64,000 nt of DNA from Penelope pileata (lineage: Eukaryota; Chordata; Aves; Galliformes; Cracidae): the NCBI GenBank assembly GCA_013396635.1, contig WBMW01001654.1, positions 231,646-295,645 on the forward strand, written 5' to 3'. The translations under genes were made by a program, and so were the position numbers. This document shows positions 1-13,022 of the stretch, piece by piece. Position 1 is the stretch's first letter, and each line of letters starts with the position of its first letter. Under the pieces are notes generated by a model. It was given only the letters and a program-made list of their open reading frames with translations, was not told where the DNA came from and ran no database searches.

Positions 1-1225
1 AGATAAAACTCACTTGTTAGTCAGAAATACTTTTGAATGCTTTCTGCAGTCTTAAAGAACTCCAGTTCATTAGTACATAATAGCTGAGGTGACACTTTCC
101 TATCTTCTCCACTACTTTAGCAAACTAGGTGAACATTTACTTAAAAACACTAAGATGTGATTTGTAACAGTAATTTCAAAAATAAGTTAAATGAAGAGAA
201 AGCCGTGTGCGAGTAACAGTGAAGAATTAGCATGTCTAAGAGGGTAGGCTTAGAATATTTTATGTAGACAAGTAAACACTAACTTATGCAAAGCTGCTGT
301 GTCTGCCAAAAATACACGTAAACTCACAGAGCTGTTCCTCGTTGTAACACAAGATTGGACTCTGGAGCAAAGCAATTATACCTTTGTTCATGTAAGTTTG
401 AAAAAAGATATGTCCTAGCCCTAACTTCCCTGAAATAGCTTTTATTCGAAAATACTGCAGCTAAGCAAGTGATTAAGTACCTCATATCTATTGTCCCTTG
501 TCATCTATAAGCCTATTGCTTGGTGACATCCATGCTGCTATGGGTAGGAAGTAAAGCAGTTGGTAAAGCTGTGCAGTGATATGTATTTGGTGCTCCAGAC
601 TGTGTTGTATTCATGTTTTCCTAAATGCTTTCTTTTGGCTCAGAAGGGAAGTTGTGACAGTGGAAACTTCAGTATCCTCAGTTACTGAGAGCAAATGGTT
701 CTGTGGAAGCCTTTTCAGTCACAGCTCACTAGAAACGGTCAAAGAAAAAATAAGCTCTTTTGCAAGAGCTGTTTTAAGAGATATGACTGAATAGCACAGA
801 AGAAGCTGGAGAAGAGCTGTTACATGGCCTTCAAGTTGAGAACAGAATTTCGAGTCTTAATGAAGGATAAAAGGGGTAGGCACAGGAGGAAAGCTGCCCA
901 ACTCTTGGAATTCAGGCAGCATGTAGAGCAGAGAGCTGAGAGTAAGATGTGCTAGAAGAGAAGATGCTGTACTAGTTTAGAGGAAAACAAAATCATCAAA
1001 TGGGCCTGTAATGATAACAGAAACAGTGATCTCACTTCCTTTGCACAAAGTATGGAAATAGATGAAGTACAAATAAGGTCAGTCTTAAACACATTGCACT
1101 GAGGGAGAGTCTCATGAAAATGAGGAGTCTAATCCCAGGAGCAAGCAGTGTAATTGAAGTACGGATGCTTTTACAGGATGCAGAATCTCTCAATCCTCCA
1201 TAATCATGCTTCTGACCTTAAGTGA

Positions 1226-1271
1226 CATATATATGCATAGGTGTGCGTATGTGTACAAGTGTGCATGCACA
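1226..1271. repeat. degenerate alternating purine-pyrimidine tract
   Basis: Broken CA/TG and TA dinucleotides (ATATATGCAT, GTGTGCGTATGTGTAC, GTGTGCATGCAC) form a degenerate alternating purine-pyrimidine stretch. It is probably a decayed (TG)n microsatellite. Such tracts can adopt left-handed DNA, but nothing here shows a function. Confidence 0.55.
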
Positions 1272-1532
1272 GTAGGGATGTGCATTGTTACAGCTACTTG
1301 TTACCAAGAAAAAATTGTCACCCGATCATTTCACACAATAGTAACCTCCTGTGTCAATGACAGCTGCTACAGATTTAATTCAGTCAGCAGGCTCTGCCTG
1401 TACCGGTTGAATCTAGCAAAATCATTTCCCAGTGCAGTTGAGCACTTGGAGTCCTGAAAAACCAAACAGCTTGCCCTACCAGACTCTAAGCTCCTTCCAA
1501 TGGTCTGTCGAAACAAACAAAGCCAAATATTT

Positions 1533-1545
1533 AAAAAAAAAAAAN
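1533..1545. repeat. poly-A tract ending in an ambiguous base (N)
   Basis: Twelve A residues are followed by a single N at 1545, the only ambiguous base I noticed in the window. It marks uncertainty about homopolymer length or base identity in the assembly, so any reading frame crossing this point is unreliable. Confidence 0.9.
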
Positions 1546-1588
1546 TTCTGATAGAGGATTGTGGGACTCCACTGCACGAAGTCAAACA

Positions 1589-1612
1589 GTGATATTTTAA
1601 GTGATATTTTAA
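1589..1612. repeat. exact 12-bp tandem duplication
   Basis: The 12-mer GTGATATTTTAA occurs twice back to back (1589-1600 and 1601-1612) without mismatch. It is a small replication-slippage duplication, probably recent since both copies are identical. Confidence 0.85.
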
Positions 1613-3918
1613 AGCATATGATGGCCTTGTACTAGGCTCATAGCCTGAGCATGTAAGGACACATGCCTTCATCGGACAGACTTGAGCTTTTTCTGTGGGT
1701 GTTTCACTTCATCTGACATTATACGGTGCATATGTTGATTGCATTTTTCCTGCAGAGTAAGAAACTATTGGACTTTTAGAACATGTGCTGATGATGGCTA
1801 GACATACTGACATGTCTGCACGTGACATGCTGAGTGGTTTGGCTATGTGTGTGCAGCATGGGCTTTGACAGCACTTATGTATTTATGTGCTACATTTGAT
1901 TATGAAGTAGTATATCCATTGTTATCATTCCTTAGTATACTACCTGTAGAAATAAAAGGATGAAAACAGTATCCCTGGATGGCTGGAGTTACATATAGAG
2001 ATATCTGGAGATCTCTGCTTTTTCCACTGTCATTGATAGATAGCGTTAGTGTTTATGAGATTTATTCTTAATCACGAAACTGCAAAAACAACTACTAAAC
2101 TTGGAATAATTATACTGGATAAGAACATACAGCAAAATTCAATACATTAGTTATATTCATTTTTTTCCTATTTTCAACTAATTTTTCTGTACAAATAGGT
2201 ATTTAAATAACATAGGATATAAAGTCAGCAGCAACCAGCCCAAGTGTATGTGTATAGAAACTCTCTAATATAAATTAGCACCTTTTAAAAATCACTGTAA
2301 ACTCTGTTTTCTGTAATTATAACAAACCCTAGAGTTTTACCCATGTAATAGTAATTTTTTTTAGTGTCTTCACCATTATTTTCCTATTGATTTATTTAAC
2401 TACATCTAACTTGAGCAAACAATGTTAAGTGGGAAAACAGATGTGGTTAAATAGCCTATAATTATGCCTTTAGTCATCTGTTACCATCACAAGGCTCCTC
2501 CTGCTAGTGTGACCAGAAAAAGTGACCTAACTGATTTCACCAGCAGCCTTGCCAGTGGCTGATGCAGAATAGATGGCCTTATTAAGCAATCAGAAAAAAT
2601 AAATAAATAAAAATCAACCATTACAGTGGAATAGTCATCAGCAGTGTTTATACTAGCCCCACAATGCACAATCAGAACCATGAATTCTGCTAATTGGGTA
2701 CCTTCTGCATCCAGAGGTGCCTGCAATAGGAAACAAAAGGGATTTGGAAATTAGTGTTTGTAGCAATTAGTTTCTGTCTGAAGGTTTAACCCAGTTCATG
2801 GAAGCCATGATTCAAACAGGAATTATTATAGTAGCTATGGTATTTAAATGTCCTCTGTCATTATTCAGCATCAAATTTAGCATGGCAAGACTAATTTGGA
2901 TTTACTCTTTAAAATATGATTGCTCAGAATTTTTAAAGTCCCAAACTGCAAACCGTGTATTTTATGCTTTTTTACATTTCCCACATCAGTTGTTTTCTTT
3001 TGAAGACTATGAGCCTGTTTCAGACTAACTGTAGAGGTGATTAAATGTGTTTGCTACTGAATAGCTGAGACTTAACGAATAGCACATTAGAGAGGGTTGG
3101 ACTGTTATTTTTCACAGAATGATCTGTACTATATTGGCATGTTGAGGGATTTCATGCTTCATAAAAATGTAAGGACTGCAAGTTTTATTGTTTATAAACA
3201 CAGCTACAAATTCACACCAGTGAGCTGTGGTATACAAATGTTTAAGAAGAGAAATTTAGGCATGCAATTTTCTCAGTAAACTGCTAGCGCATTTACAGAT
3301 GGGCCTCAGTTGAAAGCTCAGTGGATTATATTAAATTGGTTACAAAAAGCCTTTTGCCCTTTTCTTTCCTTTGAATCTTTAGTATTTCTGACGTAATAAT
3401 CTGATAGACAAATCTCTGTGCTTCAGTTCTTACCATTATAGACTCCCCGCTGTAGGTGCTTAAAGGACAAATTAACAGTAGTACAATTCGAGTAACCTCT
3501 TCACCTTTTCTATCAAAGCATCAGCTGCATGTTCTTGCTTTGCTAAAGCTCTCCATATGGTTACAGAAGGACTGTGACAATAGCATACAAAAAAAGCTTA
3601 GAATTCAGGGGGAAAAAAATGAAGAAGAAATAGGAAAAGGGAGGAAAAAAGTCTTTAAGTCAGCCCTCAGTCTTAGCTCTGCTCTTTAAAGGTTACACTG
3701 AACAACGGAAATGTATTATCTGCAATTTATTAATAAGTTGCCATCCTCATTAGTTAACTGCTGTTTAATCTGTAAGTGATTAACTATGTGACCTTAAGAA
3801 GATTGTTATTAATACAAAATATTACATTATGAAACCATTAAGTTATAGGAAAATATTGGTACTTTGAAGACAATCAGAATGATAAGTGTGATAGTTTTTA
3901 GAGATACTGTACCAACAC

Positions 3919-3988
3919 TTCCTCTGACTGATTGCATTACATATTGATATTAGCAAGTATCAGTATGTAGTGCAATCAGTCAGTGGAA
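3919..3988 (+). ncRNA. candidate microRNA precursor hairpin
   Basis: Two 31-nt arms (3919-3949 and 3958-3988) are separated by an 8-nt loop (3950-3957). Pairing them base by base gives 28 Watson-Crick pairs, two G-U pairs (3944/3963 and 3937/3970) and one T-T mismatch (3923/3984). Both wobble pairs work as G-U only in plus-strand RNA; in minus-strand RNA they would be A-C mismatches, which favours plus-strand transcription. Stem length and small loop fit a metazoan pre-miRNA, and weaker pairing may extend outward past 3918/3989. I do not recognise the arms as a known miRNA family. The main alternative is a palindromic MITE-type transposon fragment, which can itself become a miRNA (the human miR-548/MADE1 case is established). 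The hairpin is certain; its expression is inferred. Confidence 0.45.
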
Positions 3989-6900
3989 AATGAGTGAAAT
4001 GTGAACTAATGAGAGCTAATTGTCTCACATAATAGCAAGGACAGAGAATTCTATCAATTAAATTAGTCTGAGTTGAAACAACTATCAGTGTAATAATGTT
4101 GATAATATCAACCAAATTAGATGTAATGAAATAAATGGTATGCTAAAGATCAAGGATACCCATCGGCTTCAACCCCCACCTGGTGCTAACTAGTGAGAGA
4201 GCCTCATGACTTTGGGCTCGGTTTCTTTAAGTTCTGCCTACAGCACGGCCCAAAGCACGCGCTTCTCTTCCCAGAGAACAAAGGGAATTTTGAATTCCTG
4301 TAATTTGGATTTGGCAAGCAGAGGAAGCCTTCTGAGAGGGTGAGGCAGTGAACAACACATAGTACAGATATGCCACTAAAGACTGTTGCCAGTGCTGGCA
4401 CACCCATTTGTGACCACAGGAGATTTGACAGCTGAGGAATGCAGGCTTGAGCAGTCCTTGTAAATATGCCCAGGTATCATTGCTTTTTTTTTTTCCTTCT
4501 TTTTTCCCTATTTGAAAAGTACTGCAACTGAACATCTATATGGCATGACCAGTAAGAGTCTTACAGTCTGTAACGCTGTTTTCCCTTTCTCTGCTCAGTC
4601 CCACTCCTTGTGGTTGATGTCAAGCAATACTTCCCAAGCCAGATCCCAGACTCTAAATGCATGCTGAGGGTTGGATGGGAAGGGCTGGGTTTTCAGACAA
4701 GCTGAGCGTACAGCAGGTCCCACTGAGGGCAAGGGAAGCATTAAGATTTCAGCCTTGGTATTTAGGAGTTCAAATGGATTTAGAAGCGGAACTTCACTCA
4801 CTTCTGAAACTCCGGTTCCTGAAATTTCTCCGTATGCTCTGCATTGCTCTGTTCACCTTCTCACTGCCAGTCTTTCTAATTCTGTGATCCTTATGATCAA
4901 GAGATGCTGTTTAAAAGACCTGCTCACAAAACAAGATGGCAGAAACACAGAAAAATATCAAGGCCATCAGTTCTACCAGGGACATGTCGCATGCTAATCT
5001 GAAAATGCAGCTTGGGAAAGGAAGACAGGGAGATGATGCCTCAGCAAAATTGCAAGATTTGACTGGCAACTGCCATAATGGTCTTGTAGAAAATCTGCAA
5101 CCATGTGTGAATATTTAGAAACTGACCATGCAACTGGGTGAAGGGAATTTTTCTATCCTTTTTCAAAGGAAGTGGACACGAGTATTACAGTTGAGCTCTC
5201 TCACTGATACCCCTTCTAATACTCCTTGTAATACAGGAGCAAAGGAAGCAAAATCTAGAAATAACAGTGCCCTAGAGAAAAACTGAATCAGAGAAGGGTG
5301 ACACAGAATTCACCAACAGTGCTGAAACCGCATCATCTAAAACCCGTGATCAGCTGTTAATTGCACAGTTTATATATTATTTAGAAAACATTTGACATCT
5401 TCTCACCTTACAGTCTTAAGAAGATGCTGAGAGATGTAGAAATCCAACAAGCACATATAGTGACATAAGTAGTAAAGATAAAGTATGTTTTAGTGATTAA
5501 AAGTATAGTTAGAGATATGGTTTTGACTGTCAAAAACTAGCTGACAACTTGTGTATGAATGGGAAAAAAAGGATCAGGAAAGCAACTGCAGAAGCAGTAG
5601 TGGTGGAATAACATAGGGGAGGCTAGCCAACTTGAAGATCAGACTGATGATGGATAGACTGGTGAGGCCATAAAGATACCAGGCCATCTGAAAAAGCACC
5701 TGGAACTCTGTATGACATCAGCATGAGTCATGCATGAATATGCAGATGCACTTACTGAAGTTATAGGAAACGGTGATTGAATAAATTTGTTAGCTAATTC
5801 TCTTAATACATGAGGATAAATGAAATATTTAATGTGGAGTCTTAGATGTGATTACCAATGGTTATTTTCAGTGGACCTTCTAGCTCCTTATTGTTCCTTC
5901 TACTTTTCATTTAGCAAGGCTATTATCTCACCCATTTTTAAGTTGCCATTAATTTCATCCCCTCATCTGTTAATGGACTTTCTTTCTCTTTAGTATTTAC
6001 TTCCCTAGCCATAAAAGCCTTTTTAATCCTCCCGAGCCTCTTTTATTCATTCTAGGCTTGATTGTAATGCTACACTCTGCCCTGGCTAAGTAGCTCCGTT
6101 GCCCCAGGAGCAGGCTGGAGAATTAAGCAGGACTTGGAGCTCTGGTCTCTTCCTGCCTCTGCTTCAGAAGACAAGGCTGGGCTGTGGCTCTATGACTTCC
6201 AGTCTAACCAGTAACCCTGGCTGGCAAATTAGAGGGAAAAGCATTTTGCAGGTACTGTGACTTCTTTCCCCACTGACCTGCTTGCAGGTGGTGGGTCCTG
6301 CTCTCCATGCCAAAGCTTTTGCTGCACAAGAGAGCAACATGCAGCAGGTAATATAATACTTTGCTCTCTCCTTTAGTCTCAGCTTCAGCTTCTTCATTTT
6401 CCAGGATCTTGAGTTAAATGAGGAGGTCTCAGTGTTGTGTTTACCAGCAGGCTCAGAAGCTTTGTCTAAATGTCAGGCAGTCTGGGTAGCGAAACAGCGT
6501 TGTGCCCTGGTTCACCATCCATGGAGATGGGACAGTTCAGCTGTCAGCTTCCTCCGGCTCACTCTGGGTATTTCCAGACTGGTTTTCTAAGGAAATGGTT
6601 CTTATATGATTTTGCTGCATGTGTTTGTGTATACTTCTGTCCACCTACCTTTTAGTTACTTCCTTTCTCCCTTTTTCTCCTTCCCTCTCCTCTATAATGT
6701 TTAGTCTGTTTTCGCAACCCAATCACACGGGAATAGAGATCCCAAAGGTGTTAGAGAAATAGGTGCTCAGGTAAGGGAAAGAAATCCCATGAGCCTCATC
6801 TCCAAGGAAAATAATGCAACCTGTGCTCAGCCTCCATTAGGCATGAAAGAATCCAATGCTCAGTGAAGTTTTACCTCTCATTGCGTCCTCTGGGGTCTAA

Positions 6901-7240
6901 TTGAGGAAACCTTCTGGTTGAACCATATCCAGTGCTGGGCCACTCACTCGTACATGTGCTTTCTTTAATGGTGGGTAAGTTCGTGCTGTACATTACTGTA
7001 ACTCAGTCAGAAGAGCAGTCAGCCGTGGCACAAAACCCTTTTGGCTTCATTAGTTTAGCCTCACTGTGTGCTGAACATGTGTATTCTTTTCCACTTCTTT
7101 TACATCGCTTTATAACCTTAGATGTTTGAGCAATGCTTCTCAAATCCAGTGTTTAAGTTTCACATTTTTCCCTGTTTTGTCTTTCACAGGATCTATCTGC
7201 GGTATGTACGTTAACTCAAACAATATTCTGGTGGGTTTTT
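3989..7240. other. noncoding stretch with a GC-richer patch, no gene seen
   Basis: I see no coding or RNA gene. Composition rises to moderate GC around 4190-4440, 4600-4850 and 6060-6420, but these patches have few CpGs and no recognisable protein similarity in any frame. A T run with scattered C lies near 4482-4506. Short open frames on both strands in the GC-richer patches overlap each other and look fortuitous. Confidence 0.6.
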
Positions 7241-8075
7241 TTCTTTTTTTTTTTTGCGTGCTCCCTTGCTGTCCTCACTATAGTTGTTTTCGTGAAATCA
7301 GACACTCTTTGATTTCTGCCTTGCTGTTTTGCTTTCGTATAACTCCCAATTGCCGTTTCTTTATTTTTCTCTAAGAATTAACATGGTTTTGTGTTCTGGG
7401 CAATAAAAGTTCGTAACTTGAGACCCTCCTTACTACATGTGTGACTCTATTTGTTATCCAACAGAGATATGGGAGGTCAGGATTTCTTCATAATGGTTTT
7501 CACAGGCTAGAGAAATAATTATCCTTCCTCGGCTGTGTGCGCTTTGTAGTCAGAGCTGTTCTTCCCTCCAGGCTGGCTCAGTGTGCGTCATCGCACAGGA
7601 GGGTTGCCATATGTGGCTAGAGGCCCGCCTTGTATAAAATCCAGACAGTCGCACTGTGTTTCCATAAAAACCTAAAGCACTGTCCGCACTACTGAACTAC
7701 TGAATGGAACTTCAAGGGGAAACTAGTGGCAGTAGTTAATTTGTACAAGGAAAGAAGAGAAAGTAGTCAGATATTTTCTCCATAGTTGGCACCAATCAAA
7801 AATGATGGTATGAGAATGTGTCGGAATATTGGAGTAATATAGGAAGATGTAGGATAAATATCCCAGTTCACGTTTCATTGGTGATTTCTCCATTTTTACC
7901 TTTAGGCTTCTGTCACAGACAGTCCTGAATCCTCTTTTGAAATAAACAGCAGTTATGACATCTGAACATGACGAATTTAATGACCTAAAAATATGCTGTT
8001 TTCCACAAGTGTAACTGCTTTCAAGTAACCTTCAGATTTGGCTGCTGCTATGTTTTATCATGTATATTGTGGGTC

Positions 8076-8090
8076 TTTTTTTTTTTTTTT
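8076..8090. repeat. poly-T tract (15 T)
   Basis: An uninterrupted run of 15 T, continuing as CT-rich sequence. It could be the tail of a minus-strand retroposed insert, but I see no insert body or target-site duplication, so it is called only as a homopolymer. Confidence 0.85.
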
Positions 8091-8740
8091 CTCCTTTTGC
8101 TTTTGTATTGCTTTAAAAAGACAACAGAACATGCTGTGAGTTAATGTTTCACTTGTAAAAAGGTTATGGATTAAGCTCAGCTGGTTTCTCAGGCTGACAC
8201 AAGGTTCATGATTAGAAGAATGAAAACAAACATGAATTGAAAATGTCACTAACCTTTATTGGGCCCTGAAAATCCCTGAGCCTGCATGACAGGAGGCTTT
8301 CCTGTTTTCCACAGGATAAAGAAGATTGAAACAAAACAGCACGGATCTTGGCTATTTACATCTTTTAATGAATGCTCTTCACGTTTGGGTCCCTTTGTCA
8401 ATCTCCCAGTTTTCAAGGGTTTAGCTGTGAAAAGTGCGGATGGTATCACATACTCTTATAAACCATAGAGTAGACATCTGTCTAGGATGCTTTTTCCTCC
8501 AAATTATGCTTAGTGTAAAGGACCATGTTTTAAGCTTCATCTATGACTATGCATGTATAAGGCAGCCAATTATCCAGTCTGAGCGTTCAATAGCAGAAAG
8601 GCCAAATAAAACCACCTCTAAATAATGCCACCAGTTTTATTTTAGTAAATTTAATTTGAAAAAGTATAAATCCAAAATTCTATTTTGGAGTGTGATTTGA
8701 ACTTCACAACTATTTAATGGAGGGGAGAGGACAGCCTTTC

Positions 8741-8783
8741 ATTTAAAAAAAAGAAAAAAAAACAACCAAAAAAAACCCAACCA
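8741..8783. repeat. A-rich low-complexity tract
   Basis: Runs of A interrupted by single G or C residues (AAAAAAAAG, AAAAAAAAAC, AAAAAAAACCC). It is probably a decayed poly-A stretch. No retroposon body is recognisable immediately upstream. Confidence 0.8.
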
Positions 8784-10817
8784 GTTCTTGCTCTGACTGC
8801 TGTAGAAGATGTTCTGTTCCAGCCAAGGAGGGAGAAATTCAAAGCAGACTCAAACAGGCTGGAGAGGAAACCAAAAATGCTTCTGACCTGAGAAGGTTTG
8901 CTCTGTTAAGAGCACAGGTTCAGACCCAGTATCTCAGATCTACGTATTGAAAGAGTATATTGCATGGTATGACTGCAGTTCCTCTGCACTAACTCTTCCC
9001 ATGCCTTAGGGATGAATTAGGTACAGCACCTGGCCTTAGAGACTCAGATATTCCCTGCTTCCTCATTACCTTACACTGCTCAGCTGATTTTTCCTGGTCA
9101 AATTACTGAACATGCAAAAGAATTATCAAATGTTTTTAGTCTAGGCTGTGAAGAAACAAAGTGTGTGTTTTCCTCCGGTTTAAAATGTTTAGCTGCATGT
9201 TTTAGTAACAGCTGTGCCACTGCTTCACTGATTTCATAGGTAACCTGAGAAAATACTTCATGGAGGAAGAACACTGGGGGATCCTGTGGCCAAATGTATT
9301 TCCTTCTCCTGATCTATAAAGGTTTGACGGATATGGAATTTTTGCCTCACAAAATCACATTTACTTTTTTTTTCATGAAGTGGGACAATATAGACCCTTG
9401 CTTAGTACATAATTATTTAACATATCCTACTATTTCATGGTGCAACTCTGACCTGTAACTGAGATTTAATGAAGTGCTTTGGCAGAGAATTAATATTAGG
9501 GGGAACACAAACCTGCAATTTTTTAGTCTCACTTCATCCAATTATAGTTTGTTCTTATGTTACATAATCTGTTTTACAGTTTTGGTGTAGGAGTGCAGTG
9601 ATTTCTCACAGCATTTTAATGAGGACCTGTTTTTTCTCTAGTTATTTTAGTCCTTTGCAAATATTAAGGAATATCATATTTGATAAAATTTCCTAAGGTA
9701 TCTTGATACAGAACTCTAAACCACATTTTCTAAATTAGCTGTGTCTCTAAAGGTATGTGGACATGTGATCCTCCTGTGATAAACCAAATCAATTAACTGA
9801 AAATTAAATAAATGGTTACTGGATGCTCTAAACCTAGAGAACTCCTTGAACGGTTCATCTTAGGTTGAAAAAAAAAAGCAGCTCTGTTGGTCCGCATCCA
9901 ACTGCCAAGGGTCTTGCCACGCAGGGAATTCACACCTCCGACTGCATGCTCTCAAAGTGATTTGAGAAAGTAGGGGACGCAGTACAGAGATACCCAAATT
10001 TCCCATGGGAAGAAATACTGAGAAGTACTGGGGTCATGAGTAAATCTCTCATACTGTCAGCTGAGTATCTGGCCTTGTCCCTTACTGAATTTCCTCTCTT
10101 ACACTTCTCCAAAGTCACCTTGGAGAGAGAGTGATTCTCTTCTCTGCAACCGTGTAAATCCATAATTGTGTATGAAGTGTGAGGTATGCTGTTACAAACC
10201 AACAGTTTTAACAGCCTGCAGTTTGATAGTGAAGACACGCATGTGGAGAACAGAAGTTCAAGGGGAATTTGATCCTGCATACCATGGAAATGCTTCTAAT
10301 GCTGTTAGCGACTGGGATGAGTAGAGAATGGATGGCTTCTCTTCTTGGCTGTGATTTGACTAAGATTAGACACAGTTGGGGTATGTCTGAACAGTCAGCT
10401 CCTGATGATCAGGTAGGTGGTAGAATGAAGGGCTTGTCTGGGAGGTCAGTTAGTTTAAGTGTGGGATAGATAGCACGTTGCCAAGTGCCTTCAGGACCCA
10501 AGCATTTCTGCTCATTTCTAGCGCAGAAACTTCGTCTCCTAGGAGATCTCACTTATGGAAACTTGAGGAAGCTTTGAGGATCTGAATTTTTGATTTGGGT
10601 GCCTAGAGCGATATTAAGATGCCTGCATTCTCCTCTTGAATCTAATGCATGGAGACAATTTTTAAAAAATACATAGTACGTGGAAGTGCATTTGAACACT
10701 TTATTTTAATTTGTCAAAGGTGCATGGGAAATTCACTTTATTTTAGTACTACTTGTCTGGGACACATGGGGATTCTCTGCAGAAAACCAGTTAGAATGCA
10801 ACTCTAGGGCTCTTAAA

Positions 10818-10838
10818 TGTCTGTCTGTCTGTCTGTCT
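10818..10838. repeat. (TGTC)n microsatellite
   Basis: About five uninterrupted copies of TGTC, followed by a degenerate TATCTGTGTG extension. A short tetranucleotide repeat, likely polymorphic. Confidence 0.9.
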
Positions 10839-11984
10839 ATCTGTGTGTTTAGGCACTGAATATGTTTGTGGAATTAGCCATTAAAGCCCAATGGGCAGAG
10901 GTTCCAAAGGCACTTATGTGTCTTTGGAAATGTTTCTTATGGCATTTTACTGGTGCATTACTTGTTCCATGGTAATAGAAGATGCAGAGAAGAAAAGAGT
11001 AAGTGCTGTTCTTCTCATTTTGTCTTAAGCTATAATAGTTAAAATCTCTTGTTATTTTTCTGGAAAAAGAGAAGAACCACGTTGAGAGCATATGGAGCAA
11101 CATAAGAACATTTAGTTTAATTTGCTAAGCTCTTGAGAGCCATTTCACATAACGTACAGTGCTATATAATGTCTTGGCTTACTCTGGACTGTATGAGTTG
11201 AGCATGAACTCAAGCATAACTCAATGACCGTGGTTTTCAGTTTTGAAAATACAGGGGCACATCTGATTTATAATAAAAGCTCGGAGCTAGTGACTCTTGG
11301 TGTGTGGAAATTACCATTCATTTTGGTGCCAGTTCCTGCCAAACTCTTCCAGTGTGCTCTTGTCTTGGCCTGAGTGCTTTTGACTACTCAAGCAGAAAAG
11401 TTTCCTTCAGTGAAGAATTGAGCTAACTGTTTAGAGGGTGTTTTTTTCCCTAATAAAACTTTACAGCACTTCTATGTGAATTTAGTGTTTGTGAAAGGCC
11501 TTGCTCTGACAGCCTGGGGAACAGAGGCCCTAAGTTCATGCACAGCCCATGTGCAGGGCTGGCAGGGGGACACAGGCATTGCCACCGCACTGGGCTCTGC
11601 AGGGAAGGAGGGTCAAGCGTCTTGAGCAGTCTTAAGTAGGAAATCAGTATGAATGTGGTTCAGCAAGGACACAGTACCTCTAAGTAGCACAGCTTTGAGC
11701 ACCAAGGACGCTTTTTACCAGGTATCTTGAAGGTTTAAGCATTGAGAACCTACACAAATGATGGCTGAGTTTCTTGGACTACTCTTAGGAAGTTAAGAAG
11801 ACAAATTCTTCCATTTTAGCCTTTGAGCATTGTTGAAAGTCCCCAAATTACGGTCTGTGAAACTGGGAAATTGATGTTTTCACTGAGGCTTTAAAACGCA
11901 GGAGGAACTAAACAAGAATGGAAAATGCACTTCTCTTAGTCCGGCATGCGCATCTGCTGGAGGTGGTAGGAATACTTTCTAAGT

Positions 11985-12060
11985 TTAAATACATAACATT
12001 TAATAATGCTTAGATATAAAATTTAAATATATATAATGTTATATTATATAACATCTTATT
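11985..12060. repeat. AT-rich block with a perfect palindrome
   Basis: The block is almost purely A and T. Within it, ATGTTATA (12036-12043) is followed after three bases by its exact reverse complement TATAACAT (12047-12054). Such AT palindromes can extrude as cruciforms and can be fragile. The stem is too short and AT-rich to suggest a structured RNA. Confidence 0.7.
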
Positions 12061-12916
12061 TTGGTCTTTTTGAAAGAGTAATGTCAAGACGTAACTGGTT
12101 CTCGGGGAACTGCCTCACTGTGATCTGAGATTAAATGCCTCAGTTTGTACCTCCCTGGTGATCCACCTCTGAGGGGTGTCTGTACTCATTGCTAATTTCC
12201 CTTAAACAATCCTCTAAAACTATTAAGTCTCTGTTAATCTGAGGCTGAATTCAGTACAGGTGACTGTTTTGAACTAAGTGTTACATTTGAAAGATTAAAA
12301 AGTCTCACCTTACAATGGTGTTGTACTTTGTGAGCCTTCCTGCTATTTCAAGTATTCACTAAAATATGGTTGAATATTTCCTTAATTTTTCTATACTCTG
12401 TGCTTTCAAAAAGGCCTACTGGGATCTTGTATTATTTTTATGCTTAATTTTGTATATTGAGAAATGGGAAGCAGAAGAGTTTGATAGATTTAATGGGATG
12501 TGCCTCACTCACCTGTCCACTGAACTCCCACCTACAAAGCGTTCTTACCCTGTGGCATTGCAGTCTCTACGTGTTTCCAAGCTGCAGCTTGTCCCTGAGA
12601 AGCTTATTGCATTGTATTTCATTTCATGGTTCCGTCCGAACACCTTGTACACAATAGCCTTTCCTACATGTTTTCTCATTTAGAGAGACCTGCCGGGGAA
12701 GTTAAGATATTTCAAATAATTCTGTTTGTGATCCACAGCAGGATTATAGAAGATTGATGCATGACGGTATCTTGGATTCCTGACAGAAAAACCTGCTTAG
12801 GATCTGAACCTGCATACGCACAAAGTGCAGGGAGGCTGATTGCATTTGGTTTAACAACACTAATTTAATGGCACAGGGTTATTATCTGGTCCATAATTTA
12901 CAACCTGAGTTTGAGA

Positions 12917-13022
12917 CCTTTTCTCTTTTTTTTTTTTTTTTAACCTCTTTTCTCTCTTCTCCTCTCCTTTCTCCTTCTCTTTCTTCTCCCCTCATCCACC
13001 TTCTCTCTCTGTTTCTCTCTCC
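12917..13022. repeat. polypyrimidine (CT-rich) tract
   Basis: Roughly 100 bases of almost pure C and T on the plus strand, including a T16 core and many CTCT and TTCTC units. It is a degenerate purine-pyrimidine asymmetric microsatellite. Such tracts can form intramolecular triplex (H-DNA), but no mirror symmetry strong enough to call that is evident. Confidence 0.8.

Larger units (their letters stand above)
1..3918. other. noncoding AT-rich stretch, no gene seen
   Basis: I see no gene here. Open frames on both strands are short, have no recognisable domain and are not bounded by convincing splice sites. The only structures I can point to are the short simple repeats listed separately at 1226-1271, 1533-1545 and 1589-1612. 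The rest is unique-looking A+T-rich sequence, consistent with intergenic or intronic vertebrate DNA. Confidence 0.7.
7241..12916. other. noncoding stretch, simple repeats only
   Basis: No gene is recognisable. The region holds poly-T and poly-A tracts, a TGTC microsatellite and an AT-rich palindromic block (listed separately). A GC-richer patch at about 11500-11620 has no recognisable content. The remainder is ordinary A+T-rich vertebrate noncoding sequence. Confidence 0.6.

Noticed and set aside
8905..8945. MIR/tRNA-like phrase (GAGCACAGGTTCAGACCC)
   Set aside because: Only a few words resemble a SINE tRNA head. There is no intact A and B box pair and no cloverleaf.
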